Origin: Rhizobium anhuiense
GTDB lineage: Bacteria > Pseudomonadota > Alphaproteobacteria > Rhizobiales > Rhizobiaceae
DNA length: 64,000 nucleotides
Direction: 5' to 3'
NCBI RefSeq assembly: GCF_003985145.1
Contig: NZ_ML133542.1
Span: 26,337 to 90,336 of the forward strand
Program-made: the position numbers and the translations under genes
Shown: positions 41,857-51,233 of the stretch, piece after piece
Position numbering within the stretch: position 1 is the first letter of the stretch
How the letters are laid out: the number at the start of each line of letters is the position of its first letter
Notes under the pieces: generated by a model
Told to the model about the DNA's origin: nothing
What the model saw: the letters and a program-made list of their open reading frames with translations, nothing else
Databases searched by the model: none

Positions 41857-43824
41857 TCAGCCGGGCTTCTTTTTTGAAAATTTGGCCTTCGGTCCGCCGC
41901 CCTTGCCCTCATATCTGGGGGCCTCAGATCTGGCGCCTTCGAATTTCGGTTTGTCGAATTTCGGCTTGTCGGATTTGGGTCCATCGAAAGCAGGCTTGCC
42001 CGGCTTTTTGCTCCAGGGCTTGCTGTCCCGTCTTTCCCCGCCGGCATTGTCAGCCGCAGCATATCCGCCGCCCGGACCCTTGCCGAACTTGTTCTTCGGG
42101 CGCTCGCTGCGGAACGAGTCGTCCGGGCGCTCGTCACGGGATGGCTTGCCGGCATAGGGTTTCGGCGACGGCGCCCGGCTGAAATCCGGTGTGCCCGAAA
42201 GCCGGGTCACGCGGATGCCGCGTTCGAGTGCCTTGTTCGGTCCGATCGCCGCCTGGAAGCTTTCGGCGCTCGCCGCGGCGATCTCCACGAAAGTTTCCTC
42301 GGGCTGCATCTTGATCGCGCCGATCTCGCGCTTCGTCACATTGCCGTTGCGGCAGAGCATCGGGATCAGCCAGCGCGGCTCGGCATTCTGCTTGCGCCCG
42401 ACCGAGATAGAGAACCAGACGCTGGCGCCGAAATCCTCACGCGGTCCCTTCTGCGCAGGCTCGTACGGCTCGGCATTGTCGCGGCGCTTGCGGTTGCGCT
42501 CGTCCTGCACGGTAACCTCAACGAGATCCTCCGGCGCCGAATGATTGGTGCGGTATAGACGCAGGAAGGCGGCGGCAAGCTTTTCGGCGCCGTGGCTGGC
42601 GAGAAGCTGCTGCACCAGCCCCTGTTCTTCTTCCTGCGGTGTTTCGTTGAAGATCGGGTCGGCAAGCAGACGTTCGTCGTCGCGCTCGCTCACCTCCTCG
42701 GCCGAAGGCGGCCGCGCCCAGGCAGCCGAAATTCCGGCATTTTCGAGCAGGCGCTCGGCCTTGCGACGTGCGTTCAGCGGCACGATCATGGCGCTGATCC
42801 CTTTGCGCCCGGCCCGGCCGGTGCGGCCACTGCGGTGCAGCAGCGTTTCCGGATTGGTCGGCAGGTCGGCATGGATGACGAGATCGAGACCCGGAAGGTC
42901 GATGCCGCGGGCGGCGACGTCGGTCGCGATGCAGACGCGGGCACGTCCGTCGCGCATCGCCTGCAGCGCATGGCTGCGCTCGTTCTGCGTCAGCTCACCG
43001 GAAAGCGCCACCACGGCGAAATTGCGGTTGTTGAACCGCGCAGTCAGATGGTTGACGGCAGCGCGCGTCGAGCAGAAGACGATGGCGTTGGTCGCCTCAT
43101 AATAGCGCAGCACGTTGATGATCGCGTTCTCGCGGTCGCTGGGCGCCACCATGAGCGCGCGATATTCGATGTCGACATGCTGCTTTTCCTCGGCCGCGGT
43201 GCTGATGCGCACGGCATCGCGCTGGTAGCTCTTGGCAAGCTTGGCGATCGCCGCCGGCACCGTTGCCGAAAACATCAAAGTGCGGCGTTCGTCCGGCGCC
43301 GAATCGAGAATGAATTCCAGGTCCTCGCGGAAGCCGAGATCGAGCATCTCGTCGGCCTCGTCGAGCACGGCAGCCTTCAGCTCAGACATATCGAGCGCCC
43401 TGCGGCGGATATGGTCGCAGAGCCGGCCGGGCGTGCCGACGACGATATGGGCGCCGCGCTCGAGCGAGCGACGCTCGCTGCGGATGTCCATGCCGCCGAC
43501 GCAGCTTGATATCACCGCGCCGGTCATTTCGTAGAGCCATTCGAGCTCACGCTTCACCTGCAGGGCAAGCTCGCGCGTCGGGGCGATGACGAGGGCGAGC
43601 GGCGCGCCGGCATTGCCGAAGCGCTCTCGGCCTTCGAGCAGCGTCGGCGCCAGCGCCAGGCCGAAGGCGACAGTCTTGCCGGAACCGGTCTGGGCCGAGA
43701 CCAGCGCATCGGAAGCGGCGAGCGCCGGATCGAGCATCGCCTTTTGCACCGGGGTGAGTTCGGCGTAACCGCGCTTCTGCAACGCCTTGGCGATCGCCGG
43801 GACGACGCCGTTGAATTCTGTCAT
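41857..43824 (-). CDS. DEAD-box RNA helicase, CsdA/DbpA-like
   Basis: 655 residues. Q motif GYAELTPVQKAML, Walker A SAQTGSGKT, DEAD in LDEADEMLDLGF, SAT in FSATVP and motif VI HRSGRTGRAGRKG are complete. After the helicase core comes a C-terminal RNA-binding (DbpA-type RRM) domain (PMLCRNGNVTKREIGAIKMQPEETFVEI), then a Lys/Pro/Gly-rich tail with degenerate PKFDKPKFEG-type repeats. It remodels structured RNA or ribosome assembly intermediates. A cold-shock or growth role is likely from the family. It diverges from nothing nearby. Confidence 0.95.
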   Translation of the reverse strand: MTEFNGVVPAIAKALQKRGYAELTPVQKAMLDPALAASDALVSAQTGSGKTVAFGLALAPTLLEGRERFGNAGAPLALVIAPTRELALQVKRELEWLYEMTGAVISSCVGGMDIRSERRSLERGAHIVVGTPGRLCDHIRRRALDMSELKAAVLDEADEMLDLGFREDLEFILDSAPDERRTLMFSATVPAAIAKLAKSYQRDAVRISTAAEEKQHVDIEYRALMVAPSDRENAIINVLRYYEATNAIVFCSTRAAVNHLTARFNNRNFAVVALSGELTQNERSHALQAMRDGRARVCIATDVAARGIDLPGLDLVIHADLPTNPETLLHRSGRTGRAGRKGISAMIVPLNARRKAERLLENAGISAAWARPPSAEEVSERDDERLLADPIFNETPQEEEQGLVQQLLASHGAEKLAAAFLRLYRTNHSAPEDLVEVTVQDERNRKRRDNAEPYEPAQKGPREDFGASVWFSISVGRKQNAEPRWLIPMLCRNGNVTKREIGAIKMQPEETFVEIAAASAESFQAAIGPNKALERGIRVTRLSGTPDFSRAPSPKPYAGKPSRDERPDDSFRSERPKNKFGKGPGGGYAAADNAGGERRDSKPWSKKPGKPAFDGPKSDKPKFDKPKFEGARSEAPRYEGKGGGPKAKFSKKKPG

Positions 43825-43923
43825 GGGTTCGATCTTTCGGAACTGTCAGGCGCGTGACTGCGCCATGGCCGGAGCCAGCCGGCGGGGTATTTGCGCCGTT
43901 CCTAACCGCTCCCGCGGCGATTG

Positions 43924-45780
43924 TCAAAGCGTGCGGCTACGCCACAGCCACGCGTCGATGTGGCTCGCCCGGCCGCGCAGCGTCGTTTCCAACGGTCCCT
44001 CCATCCGGCCGGACTGCGCAAGCACGCTGTCGGGGCCTGCCGCGCGGACGATTTCGGCGCTCAACGCCAGCTCGACGCCATGGCGGGCGGCCACTTCCAT
44101 CAGGCGGCTGCCGACATTGATGGTGTCGCCTGCCGCGGTGATCTGCTGCCGGTCGCCGGTACCGAGACGCGAGGCGACGATCGGCCCGCAATGGGCGCCG
44201 ACCTTGAAGCCGATCTTCTTCTGGGCGAAGCCCGCATGCGCTTGAAGCCAGGCCCGCGTGCGCTCACACAGGCTCACCGCGCAGGCAGCAGCCCGGGCGG
44301 CATCGTCATCGGAGGGTTCCGGCAGGCCGAACAGGATCATCGCCCCGTCGCCCATGAAGCTGGTGATGGCGCCGCCATGGGCGCGCGCCTCCTCGTCGAT
44401 CAGTTCGAAGAAGCCGCTCAGCACCTTGCTCACCGCCACCGGTCCGACGGTTTCGCTGAGGCCGGTAAAGCCCGAGAGATCGATGAAGATGACGGCGGCG
44501 TTCTGGCGCACCGGCGTGGCGAGGAAATTCGGATCGCGCGCCAGCCACTCGCCGAGGCCGGGCGCCTCGATGCGCTGCAGGAGCGCGCTCTGTTCGGCAT
44601 AATGGCGGGCGCGGCCACGGTCGCGCCAGAGTTCGGCCGCGCCGAAGATCAGCGCCGGCGGCAGCGCTGCGGCGATCGGCAGCGCCGCACTCAGCCAGTA
44701 GCCATGCGCATAGGCCGACAGATTGAGCATCGCCCAGACGATCAGCGTCAGCACGATGATGACATAGCCTGCCGCACTGCGGCGCCAGGCGACCAGCGAA
44801 ACGAGCACGAGCGTCAGACCGATGGCGGTGGCGGCATCGATCAGCCTTATCCTGTGGTCGCGCACCATGCCGTCGCCGGTGACGAGATGGGTAATCGCCG
44901 TCGACATTACCTCGACACCTGGCATGACGGGATCGAACGGCGTCGGAAAGACGTCGCCGCCACCGGTGACCGTCGAACCGATGACGACGATGCGGCCGGC
45001 GATCGCATCCGCCGAAAGCTTGCCATCCAATGCATCGGCGGCACTGAAGGTGGCGATTCTGCCGTGCCCGCCGTAGAAGGTCACCGGCAACCGCTGGCCG
45101 ATATCGGTGGGAATGCGCAGCTTTCCGAGCATGATGGCGTCGGGTTCGATGGTGGGATTGACTCCGAGCGCCACTGAAGCGACACGCAGCGGAAAAGCCG
45201 GATCCAGCCGCTCTGCGGTACGCGAGATCAGCGGAATGAAGCGCGGCGTGCCGGTCTGGTCGGTTGCGACATTGACGATGCCGACCGCGGCTGCCTCGGC
45301 GAAACGGGGAAGCGGCAGGAGAAGCTGGTTTGCCTCAGGGATGGCGGCAAGCGGATCGTCGGCGGTATCGCTCACGCGCTGCCGACTCTGTGCAAAGGTG
45401 GCCGCAGCCGCAATCACGCTCGGTCCCTGGCGAAGGGCTGAGGTCAGTGCCGCGTCGCCCTCCTCCGGCCCCGGATCGACCAGCAGAATATCGATGGCCA
45501 CGGCTTTCGGCTTCAGCGCGGTGATCGCCTCGATGAGGCGCGCAAGCGTCGCCCGATTTAGGGGATAACCATGCGCCCCGGCGGTGCGGTCGTCGATCGC
45601 AACGATCGAGACAACAGGAGGCGGTGTCTTCGCCCCGACGATGACGCTGCGGATATCGGCAAGCGAGGCCTCCATCCGGTCGAGAATGCCGCTTCCGGCA
45701 TTGAGATTGGTATAGCCGAGTGCTGCCGCCCAAAGACCGGCGAGCAGCAGCGCGATCACAGTCTGCAGGCGGTAGTTCAT
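43924..45780 (-). CDS. CHASE2-domain adenylate/guanylate cyclase
   Basis: 618 residues. N-terminal TM, then a periplasmic CHASE2 sensor (about residues 30-320, with VVSIVAIDDRTAGAHGYPLNRATLARLIEAI and DILLVDPGPEEGD), three TM helices (about 325-400), and a class III cyclase domain. Its metal-binding Asp residues are in VIFIDLSGFTGLSE and FMGDGAMILFG. It would make cyclic nucleotide in response to a periplasmic signal. It begins 5 bp after the stop of the FecR-domain gene, so the two are one operon. Confidence 0.93.
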   Translation of the reverse strand: MNYRLQTVIALLLAGLWAAALGYTNLNAGSGILDRMEASLADIRSVIVGAKTPPPVVSIVAIDDRTAGAHGYPLNRATLARLIEAITALKPKAVAIDILLVDPGPEEGDAALTSALRQGPSVIAAAATFAQSRQRVSDTADDPLAAIPEANQLLLPLPRFAEAAAVGIVNVATDQTGTPRFIPLISRTAERLDPAFPLRVASVALGVNPTIEPDAIMLGKLRIPTDIGQRLPVTFYGGHGRIATFSAADALDGKLSADAIAGRIVVIGSTVTGGGDVFPTPFDPVMPGVEVMSTAITHLVTGDGMVRDHRIRLIDAATAIGLTLVLVSLVAWRRSAAGYVIIVLTLIVWAMLNLSAYAHGYWLSAALPIAAALPPALIFGAAELWRDRGRARHYAEQSALLQRIEAPGLGEWLARDPNFLATPVRQNAAVIFIDLSGFTGLSETVGPVAVSKVLSGFFELIDEEARAHGGAITSFMGDGAMILFGLPEPSDDDAARAAACAVSLCERTRAWLQAHAGFAQKKIGFKVGAHCGPIVASRLGTGDRQQITAAGDTINVGSRLMEVAARHGVELALSAEIVRAAGPDSVLAQSGRMEGPLETTLRGRASHIDAWLWRSRTL

Positions 45781-45785
45781 AGGAT

Positions 45786-46304
45786 TTATTGGCCAAGGCG
45801 GGCAAGAAGGGCGGCGGCGCGCGGCGCCGGCCAGCGACGCACGACGAGGGGTTCGGTTCCGCCGCTGACATCGACGCCCTCACCCGGCGACAGCACCACC
45901 GGCTCGCCGGCCGGCCGGCGGACCGCGACGCTGCCTCTGACGACCAGCACCGAGGTCTTGCCACCCGCGACATCGACAGCCCATTGAGTGCCGCGCACGG
46001 CGGCGATCGCCTGCGGCGTCACGACCTGGAAACCGCCGGCATGCTGCGTGCTGTCGACATCGACGAGGATCGCCTTGCGGCGCAATGCCGCCGAATCAGG
46101 GCTGCCGTCGCGGTTGCGGTCGACGAGGCTGTAGGCCGCCCCGGCCTCTGCCGTTACCGTGACACCACCTGGACAACTGAGCACCTGGCGGGCGCCGGCA
46201 TCACGCGAGACCGTGCAGCCGGCAGACTGCGCAACGGCCGCCCCATGCGGAATGAGGCCGACAGCGAGTGCGGCGGCAAGCAGGCTACGAAGCGTCCTAT
46301 TCAT
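45786..46304 (-). CDS. Exported FecR-domain protein, partner of the CHASE2 cyclase
   Basis: 172 residues with a signal peptide (LRSLLAAALAVGLIPHGAAVAQS) and a FecR domain (FQVVTPQAIAAVRGTQWAVDVAGGKTSVLVVRGSVAVRRPAGEPVVLSPGEGVDVS). It has no transmembrane segment and no sigma factor or receptor gene nearby, unlike classical FecIR systems. It lies 5 bp upstream of the CHASE2 cyclase, and both place domains in the periplasm, so a signalling pair is likely. Two Cys (AGCTV and LSCPG) may form a disulfide. Confidence 0.85.
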   Translation of the reverse strand: MNRTLRSLLAAALAVGLIPHGAAVAQSAGCTVSRDAGARQVLSCPGGVTVTAEAGAAYSLVDRNRDGSPDSAALRRKAILVDVDSTQHAGGFQVVTPQAIAAVRGTQWAVDVAGGKTSVLVVRGSVAVRRPAGEPVVLSPGEGVDVSGGTEPLVVRRWPAPRAAALLARLGQ

Positions 46305-46429
46305 GGAAAGTCCCCTTGACCGCGCGGGACAGCTTTTCGAAAGCGCCCCGCCAACCGTCTTCTTCCATGTGCGGCATGATAGCCGAATTCGGATATTTCC
46401 CTAGGCAAAAAAGCGAAGCGGCGGAATTC

Positions 46430-47575
46430 TTAAGTTCTGCGGTCCGTTTCAGGTGCCGGTCCGACATAACGCGCCCGCGGCCGGATCAATTCGCCGCTGT
46501 CGATCTGCTCCATCGCATGCGCAAGCCAGCCGGCGGAACGGGCAAGCGAGAAAATGATGATCGGCGCCTCCCTCGGGAGATCGAAAGCGGCTGCCATCGC
46601 AGCAAGCGCGAAATCGACATTGACCCTCTCGCCGACCATCTCCTCGCCGGTTTCCCGAACCGCGGCAAACTGCGGCGGCAGGGGAAAGTGCGGCAGCAGC
46701 GCCAGAGCCCTGATGTCGCCATCGGGATAGAGCGGATGGCCGAAGGCCGACAGGCGATTGCCCTGGGCAAGCGTGCGGCGGATCGCCTGCTCCGCCCCAA
46801 GGGCGGATGCTGCCTCGATCAAGGCGTCGACGCCCTGCCAGGCGGCCCCATGCAGCGGTCCTGTCAGCGTCGCCAGTCCCGAAAGCACGGCGGCGGAAAG
46901 GGCCGCACCCGCCGATGCCGTGACCCGCGCCGCGAAGGTGGAGGCGTTGAGTTCATGATCGGCCATCAGCACCAGCGCGCGGCGCAGGCAATCGGCAGCA
47001 TCCGGCCGCCGCCAGCTGGCAGCAAGCCGCAGATGCAACGGCTGCTCCGGCGGCCCCGGGGCCAGCGCATCGGCGAGGGTGCAGAGAACCCCGCCTGCTT
47101 CACGGCGAAGTGCGGCCTGTGAGCGGCCGAGCGACGGCAGATCGGATGCCACCCGCCCTGCCAACGCCCGGAAGGCCGCTTGAAGCGACGGAGAGGTATT
47201 TCCGGTTCTGCTCCCGGAGAGGAAGGCTTCCGCGCCGTTCCAGAGCAGTGCTGCCGTCTGCTCCAGCGTCGCGACGTCAGCGAAATCGGCCGCATCCCGG
47301 CCGCGATAGAAAAGCCGTCCGCCTGTGATGGTCGAGATTGCCGAGGGGAGAACCGGATCGCCCCACCTTATCGTCTCGGCCGCAACCGTTTCGGCCTTGC
47401 GGCGGCCGGCATGGCGTTCGGCAAGCCTCTGCACGTCGCTGGCCTGGTAAAGGCTGCGGCGCGGATCGGAGGGATCGGGCTTGGCGTGGATGCGCCCGCG
47501 GCTGACATTGGCGTAGAGCGTCTGCGGCTTGGTCTTCAGCGCCTGTAGCGCCTCCTCGGCGGTCAGCCACGACAT
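46430..47575 (-). CDS. Citrate synthase paralogue with N-terminal DNA-binding (MerR/excisionase-like) head
   Basis: 381 residues from the ATG at 47575. Residues 1-55 (LTAEEALQALKTKPQTLYANVSRGRIH, then YQASDVQRLAERHAGRR) have the winged helix-turn-helix pattern of HTH_17/MerR-like proteins. The rest is a citrate synthase fold with the catalytic set intact: His207 in ADHELNASTF, His242 in GPLHGAAW and Asp321 in VNVDFALAAM. It is divergent from another citrate-synthase gene, 84 bp away, with a palindrome between. It may be an enzyme that senses a metabolite and controls the pair. Confidence 0.85.
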   Translation of the reverse strand: MSWLTAEEALQALKTKPQTLYANVSRGRIHAKPDPSDPRRSLYQASDVQRLAERHAGRRKAETVAAETIRWGDPVLPSAISTITGGRLFYRGRDAADFADVATLEQTAALLWNGAEAFLSGSRTGNTSPSLQAAFRALAGRVASDLPSLGRSQAALRREAGGVLCTLADALAPGPPEQPLHLRLAASWRRPDAADCLRRALVLMADHELNASTFAARVTASAGAALSAAVLSGLATLTGPLHGAAWQGVDALIEAASALGAEQAIRRTLAQGNRLSAFGHPLYPDGDIRALALLPHFPLPPQFAAVRETGEEMVGERVNVDFALAAMAAAFDLPREAPIIIFSLARSAGWLAHAMEQIDSGELIRPRARYVGPAPETDRRT

Positions 47576-47605
47576 CGGAACCTCATATTGATCATTTACA
47601 TCAAG

Positions 47606-47617
47606 ATTGACGTCAAT
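47606..47617. promoter_or_regulatory. 12-bp palindrome in the divergent citrate synthase promoter region
   Basis: ATTGAC-GTCAAT is a perfect palindrome at 47606-47617, midway between the start codons at 47575 and 47660. It is a natural binding site for the DNA-binding citrate synthase-like protein or another regulator. Confidence 0.5.
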
Positions 47618-47659
47618 GAGACTAGGTCGGATCATCCGTGGCGTAAAGGAGAAAACAAC

Positions 47660-48748
47660 ATGACGAATGGCTTGGAAGATGTCATCGCCGCCGAAACGCA
47701 GCTCTCGGATGTCGATGGCGAAGCGGGACGGCTGATCATCCGTGGCGTATCGCTGGATCATCTGGTCGCAGACGGTACCTATGAAGGCGTCGCCGTCCTG
47801 TTGCTCGACGGGCTGATGGAACGAAGCTTCGATGAAGCCGAATTGCGCGGCTGGCTCGCCAAAGCGCGAACCGGGGTGTTCGACCATATCAAGGCTGCCG
47901 ATGCCGCACTGCTCGCCCTGCCTCCGGTCGATGCGATGCGAGCGCTGATCGCCCGGCTGCCCGACGGCGAGGATTTCGATACCGCGCTCAGCCTTCTGGC
48001 GGCGCCCGCAGTCTTCCTTCCGGCGGTTCTGCGCATGCAGCGCGGCAAAAAACCGATCGCGCCCGACGCTTCGCTGCCGCAGGCGACCGATATCCTGCGC
48101 ATGCTGACCGGAAAATTGCCGAGCAGAGAGCAGACGGCGGCACTCGACGCCTATCTGGTGACGATATCAGACCATGGCCTCAACGCCTCGACCTTCGCAT
48201 CGCGCGTCATCGCCTCGACACAGGCCGGCCTCACCTCGTCCGTGCTCGCAGCACTGAGCGCACTGAAAGGACCACTGCATGGCGGCGCGCCCGGTCCCGT
48301 GCTCGACATGCTGGATGCAATCGGAACGGCGGAAAACGCTTACCCGTGGCTCGGCGAAGCGCTCGACCGCGGCGAACGGCTGATGGGCTTCGGCCACCGT
48401 ATCTATCGTGTCCGCGATCCGCGTGCCGATGCGCTGAAGGGCGCACTGAAGCCGCTGATATCAACCGGACAGGTCAACAGGGCTCGCAGCGCGCTGGCGG
48501 AAGCGGTGGAGGCTGCTGCATTGTCGATCCTCAAGGCGCGCAAGCCGAACCGGCCGCTCGACGTTAATGTCGAGTTCTATACCGCGCTGCTGCTCGAAGC
48601 CCTCGGCTTTCCGCGTCAAGCCTTCACCGGGGTCTTTGCGATCGGCCGCACCGTCGGCTGGCTGGCGCATGCGCGCGAACAGGCGCTTGACGGCCGGTTG
48701 ATTCGCCCGCGTTCTGTCTATATCGGGCCGTTGCCGGCCGCGGCTTGA
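47660..48748 (+). CDS. Citrate synthase / methylcitrate synthase-type protein
   Basis: 362 residues from the ATG at 47660, with AAAGGAGA upstream. Catalytic His172 (SDHGLNASTF) and His207 (GPLHGGAPG) are present, and GFGHRIYR at 243-250 is normal. The third catalytic residue, normally Asp, is Glu305 (LDVNVEFYTAL). It lacks the N-terminal part of the main citrate synthase. Convergent with pyrG across a strong hairpin. Its metabolic role is unclear; the main gltA of the genome is presumably elsewhere. Confidence 0.85.
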   Translation: MTNGLEDVIAAETQLSDVDGEAGRLIIRGVSLDHLVADGTYEGVAVLLLDGLMERSFDEAELRGWLAKARTGVFDHIKAADAALLALPPVDAMRALIARLPDGEDFDTALSLLAAPAVFLPAVLRMQRGKKPIAPDASLPQATDILRMLTGKLPSREQTAALDAYLVTISDHGLNASTFASRVIASTQAGLTSSVLAALSALKGPLHGGAPGPVLDMLDAIGTAENAYPWLGEALDRGERLMGFGHRIYRVRDPRADALKGALKPLISTGQVNRARSALAEAVEAAALSILKARKPNRPLDVNVEFYTALLLEALGFPRQAFTGVFAIGRTVGWLAHAREQALDGRLIRPRSVYIGPLPAAA

Positions 48749-48779
48749 AGGTTGATCCGGCAGAGCATCCGGACCTAAT

Positions 48780-48807
48780 CCAGATCGCGCCTAACCGCGC
48801 GATCTGG
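48780..48807. terminator. Hairpin between convergent citrate synthase and pyrG genes
   Basis: CCAGATCGCGC at 48780-48790 and GCGCGATCTGG at 48797-48807 form a perfect 11-bp stem with a 6-nt loop, in the 70 bp between two convergent stops. It probably ends both transcripts, although no T-run is obvious. Confidence 0.65.
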
Positions 48808-48818
48808 TGCGACTTTCA

Positions 48819-50447
48819 TCAGACGAGACGGCTCTGTTCCGTCGCCGCTTCGATGAAGCTGGCAAACAGCGGATGCGGGTCGAGCGGCCGGCTCTTCAGT
48901 TCCGGGTGATACTGCACGCCGATGAACCAGGGATGATCGGGATATTCGATCGTCTCCGGCAGCACGCCGTCCGGCGACATGCCGGAGAAGACGAGGCCGC
49001 AGTTCTCCAGCCGGTCCTTGTAGTCGATATTGACCTCATAGCGATGGCGATGACGCTCGGAAATATCGGTTGAGCCGTAAATCTCCGAGATCTTCGTGCC
49101 CTTCTTCAGCGCCGCCTTGTAGGCGCCAAGGCGCATCGTGCCGCCGAGATCGCCGGCCGCTGTCCGCTTCTGCAGCTCGTTGCCCTTGATCCATTCGGTC
49201 ATCAGGCCGACCACTGGCTCTTTCGTCGGGCCGAATTCCGTCGAGGATGCGGCCGGCACATCGGCAAGATTGCGCGCCGCCTCGATCACCGCCATCTGCA
49301 TGCCGAAGCAGATGCCGAAATACGGCACCTTGCGCTCGCGGGCAAAGCGGGCCGCATGGATCTTGCCTTCCGAACCGCGCTCACCGAAGCCGCCCGGCAC
49401 CAGGATGCCGTGCACCTTTTCGAGATAAGGCGCCGGATCTTCCTTTTCGAAGACCTCGGATTCGATCCATTCGAGCTTGACCTTGACGCGATTGGCGATG
49501 CCACCGTGATGCAGCGCCTCGATCAGCGACTTATAGGCATCCTTGAGGCCGGTGTATTTGCCGACGATCGCGATCGTTACCTCGCCTTCCGGCGTGCGGA
49601 TCCGGTTGCAGACCTCTTCCCACTGGTCGAGGCGCGGCTTCGGCGCCGGCTCGATGCCGAATGCGGCGAGCACTTCGTCGTCGAGACCTTCCCGGTGGTA
49701 GGCCATCGGCACGTCATAGATGTTGGCGACGTCGAGCGCCTGGATGACGGCGGACGGACGCACGTTGCAGAACAGCGACAGCTTGCGGCGCTCTGCCTCC
49801 GGAATTTCGCGGTCGGCGCGCACCAGCAGGATATCGGGATGAATGCCGAGCGCCTGCAGTTCCTTCACCGAATGCTGGGTCGGCTTGGTCTTGAGCTCGC
49901 CGGCCGCCGGAATATAGGGCATGAGCGTCAGGTGGACATAGACAGCGGTGCCGCGCGGCAGGTCGTTGCCGAGCTGGCGGATCGCCTCCATGAACGGCAT
50001 CGCCTCGATGTCGCCGACCGTACCGCCGATCTCGCAGATGACGAAGTCGTAGTCGTCATTGCCCTCGACAACGAAATCCTTGATCTCGTTGGTGACGTGC
50101 GGGATGACCTGCACCGTCGCGCCGAGATAGTCGCCGCGCCGTTCCTTGTCGATGATGTTCTTGTAGATGCGGCCGGTGGTGATGTTGTCGGTCTTGGTCG
50201 CCGAACGCCCCGTGAAGCGTTCGTAGTGACCGAGATCGAGATCGGTTTCCGCGCCGTCGTCGGTGACGAAGACCTCGCCGTGCTGGGTCGGGCTCATGGT
50301 GCCCGGGTCCACGTTCAGATAGGGATCGAGCTTGCGAAGCCGGACCCGATATCCACGGGCCTGCAGCAACGCTCCGAGAGCCGCGGCCGCGATTCCTTTT
50401 CCGAGAGAGGAAACCACGCCGCCAGTGATGAATACGTATCGCGCCAT
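48819..50447 (-). CDS. pyrG: CTP synthase
   Basis: 542 residues from the ATG at 50447, the normal length. Synthetase domain starts MARYVFITGGVVSSLGKG, with GTMSPTQHGEVFVTDDG; glutamine amidotransferase domain has the nucleophile in YFGICFGMQ and the His-Glu in QYHPE. It makes CTP from UTP and glutamine. Downstream of secG on the same strand, with a terminator between. Confidence 0.98.
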   Translation of the reverse strand: MARYVFITGGVVSSLGKGIAAAALGALLQARGYRVRLRKLDPYLNVDPGTMSPTQHGEVFVTDDGAETDLDLGHYERFTGRSATKTDNITTGRIYKNIIDKERRGDYLGATVQVIPHVTNEIKDFVVEGNDDYDFVICEIGGTVGDIEAMPFMEAIRQLGNDLPRGTAVYVHLTLMPYIPAAGELKTKPTQHSVKELQALGIHPDILLVRADREIPEAERRKLSLFCNVRPSAVIQALDVANIYDVPMAYHREGLDDEVLAAFGIEPAPKPRLDQWEEVCNRIRTPEGEVTIAIVGKYTGLKDAYKSLIEALHHGGIANRVKVKLEWIESEVFEKEDPAPYLEKVHGILVPGGFGERGSEGKIHAARFARERKVPYFGICFGMQMAVIEAARNLADVPAASSTEFGPTKEPVVGLMTEWIKGNELQKRTAAGDLGGTMRLGAYKAALKKGTKISEIYGSTDISERHRHRYEVNIDYKDRLENCGLVFSGMSPDGVLPETIEYPDHPWFIGVQYHPELKSRPLDPHPLFASFIEAATEQSRLV

Positions 50448-50535
50448 GGGATTCACCGGATACCTTTTCAAAAACGATTCCACCAGCCCAAAAATTCTTT
50501 TCCAGAACTTTCGGAGCGTGACGCGGGAATCTGAA

Positions 50536-50569
50536 CAAAAGAAAACCGGCAGACCCGAGGGCCTGCCGG
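50536..50569 (-). terminator. Intrinsic terminator of secG
   Basis: CCGGCAG at 50546-50552 pairs with CTGCCGG at 50563-50569, extended by GAGGGC/CCC inside. On the minus strand the stem is followed by TTTTCTTTTG (50545-50536). It sits just after the secG stop at 50591. Confidence 0.85.
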
Positions 50570-50590
50570 CGGTTTATGTCGAAGACCGGT

Positions 50591-51094
50591 TTATTGTCCC
50601 GTCGGGACACCGGAGGGCTGAGCCGGCGCGGCCGGAACTGCTGGGGTAGTCGTTGCAGGTGCGGTAGCTGCCGGGGCCTGAGTCGCCGGAGCGCCAGTTA
50701 CGGGAGCTTGAGCGGCGGGAGCCTGCGTTGCGGGCGTCGCAGCCCCGCTGCTCGGAACGCCGTTGCCGGCCGGCTGACTTGCCGGAGCCTGTGCGCCGCC
50801 ACCGAGCGAATCGAGAATGCCGTTGCCCTGGCCGCTTGTTGCCGGAATGCGGTCGAGAATGTCGCTCGGGCGGCCTTCGTAACGCGTCAGAATGCCGAGG
50901 CCCAGCGAAGTCAGGAAGAACAGGGTCGCAAGGATCGCGGTCGTGCGCGTCAGCGCATTGGCCGTGCCGCGGGCCGACATGAAGCCCGAACCGCCGCCGA
51001 TGCCGAGGCCGCCGCCTTCCGAGCGCTGGATGAGCACGACGCCGACGAGGGCGAGCACGATCATGAGATGGATGACAATCAATACTGTCTGCAT
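50591..51094 (-). CDS. secG: Preprotein translocase subunit SecG
   Basis: 167 residues. The first 75 residues are the two-helix SecG core (TVLIVIHLMIVLALVGVVLIQRSEGGGLGIGGG, then ALTRTTAILATLFFLTSLGLGIL). The rest is a long Ala/Pro/Thr/Gln-rich tail, much longer than the E. coli protein; such tails are common in rhizobia. It is part of the SecYEG channel. Between tpiA and pyrG, the usual order in the group. Confidence 0.93.
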   Translation of the reverse strand: MQTVLIVIHLMIVLALVGVVLIQRSEGGGLGIGGGSGFMSARGTANALTRTTAILATLFFLTSLGLGILTRYEGRPSDILDRIPATSGQGNGILDSLGGGAQAPASQPAGNGVPSSGAATPATQAPAAQAPVTGAPATQAPAATAPATTTPAVPAAPAQPSGVPTGQ

Positions 51095-51233
51095 GGGTCC
51101 AGTCCTGCCCGCCTGGAGACGGACAAAGTTAAGAATTCTGGCGGCTCTTTACATGAGGCTTTGATCTATTCCAAGCCCTTCGGCCCGGAATACGCCCTGG
51201 AATAAACGAATAAACCCAGGAATAAACAATGCC

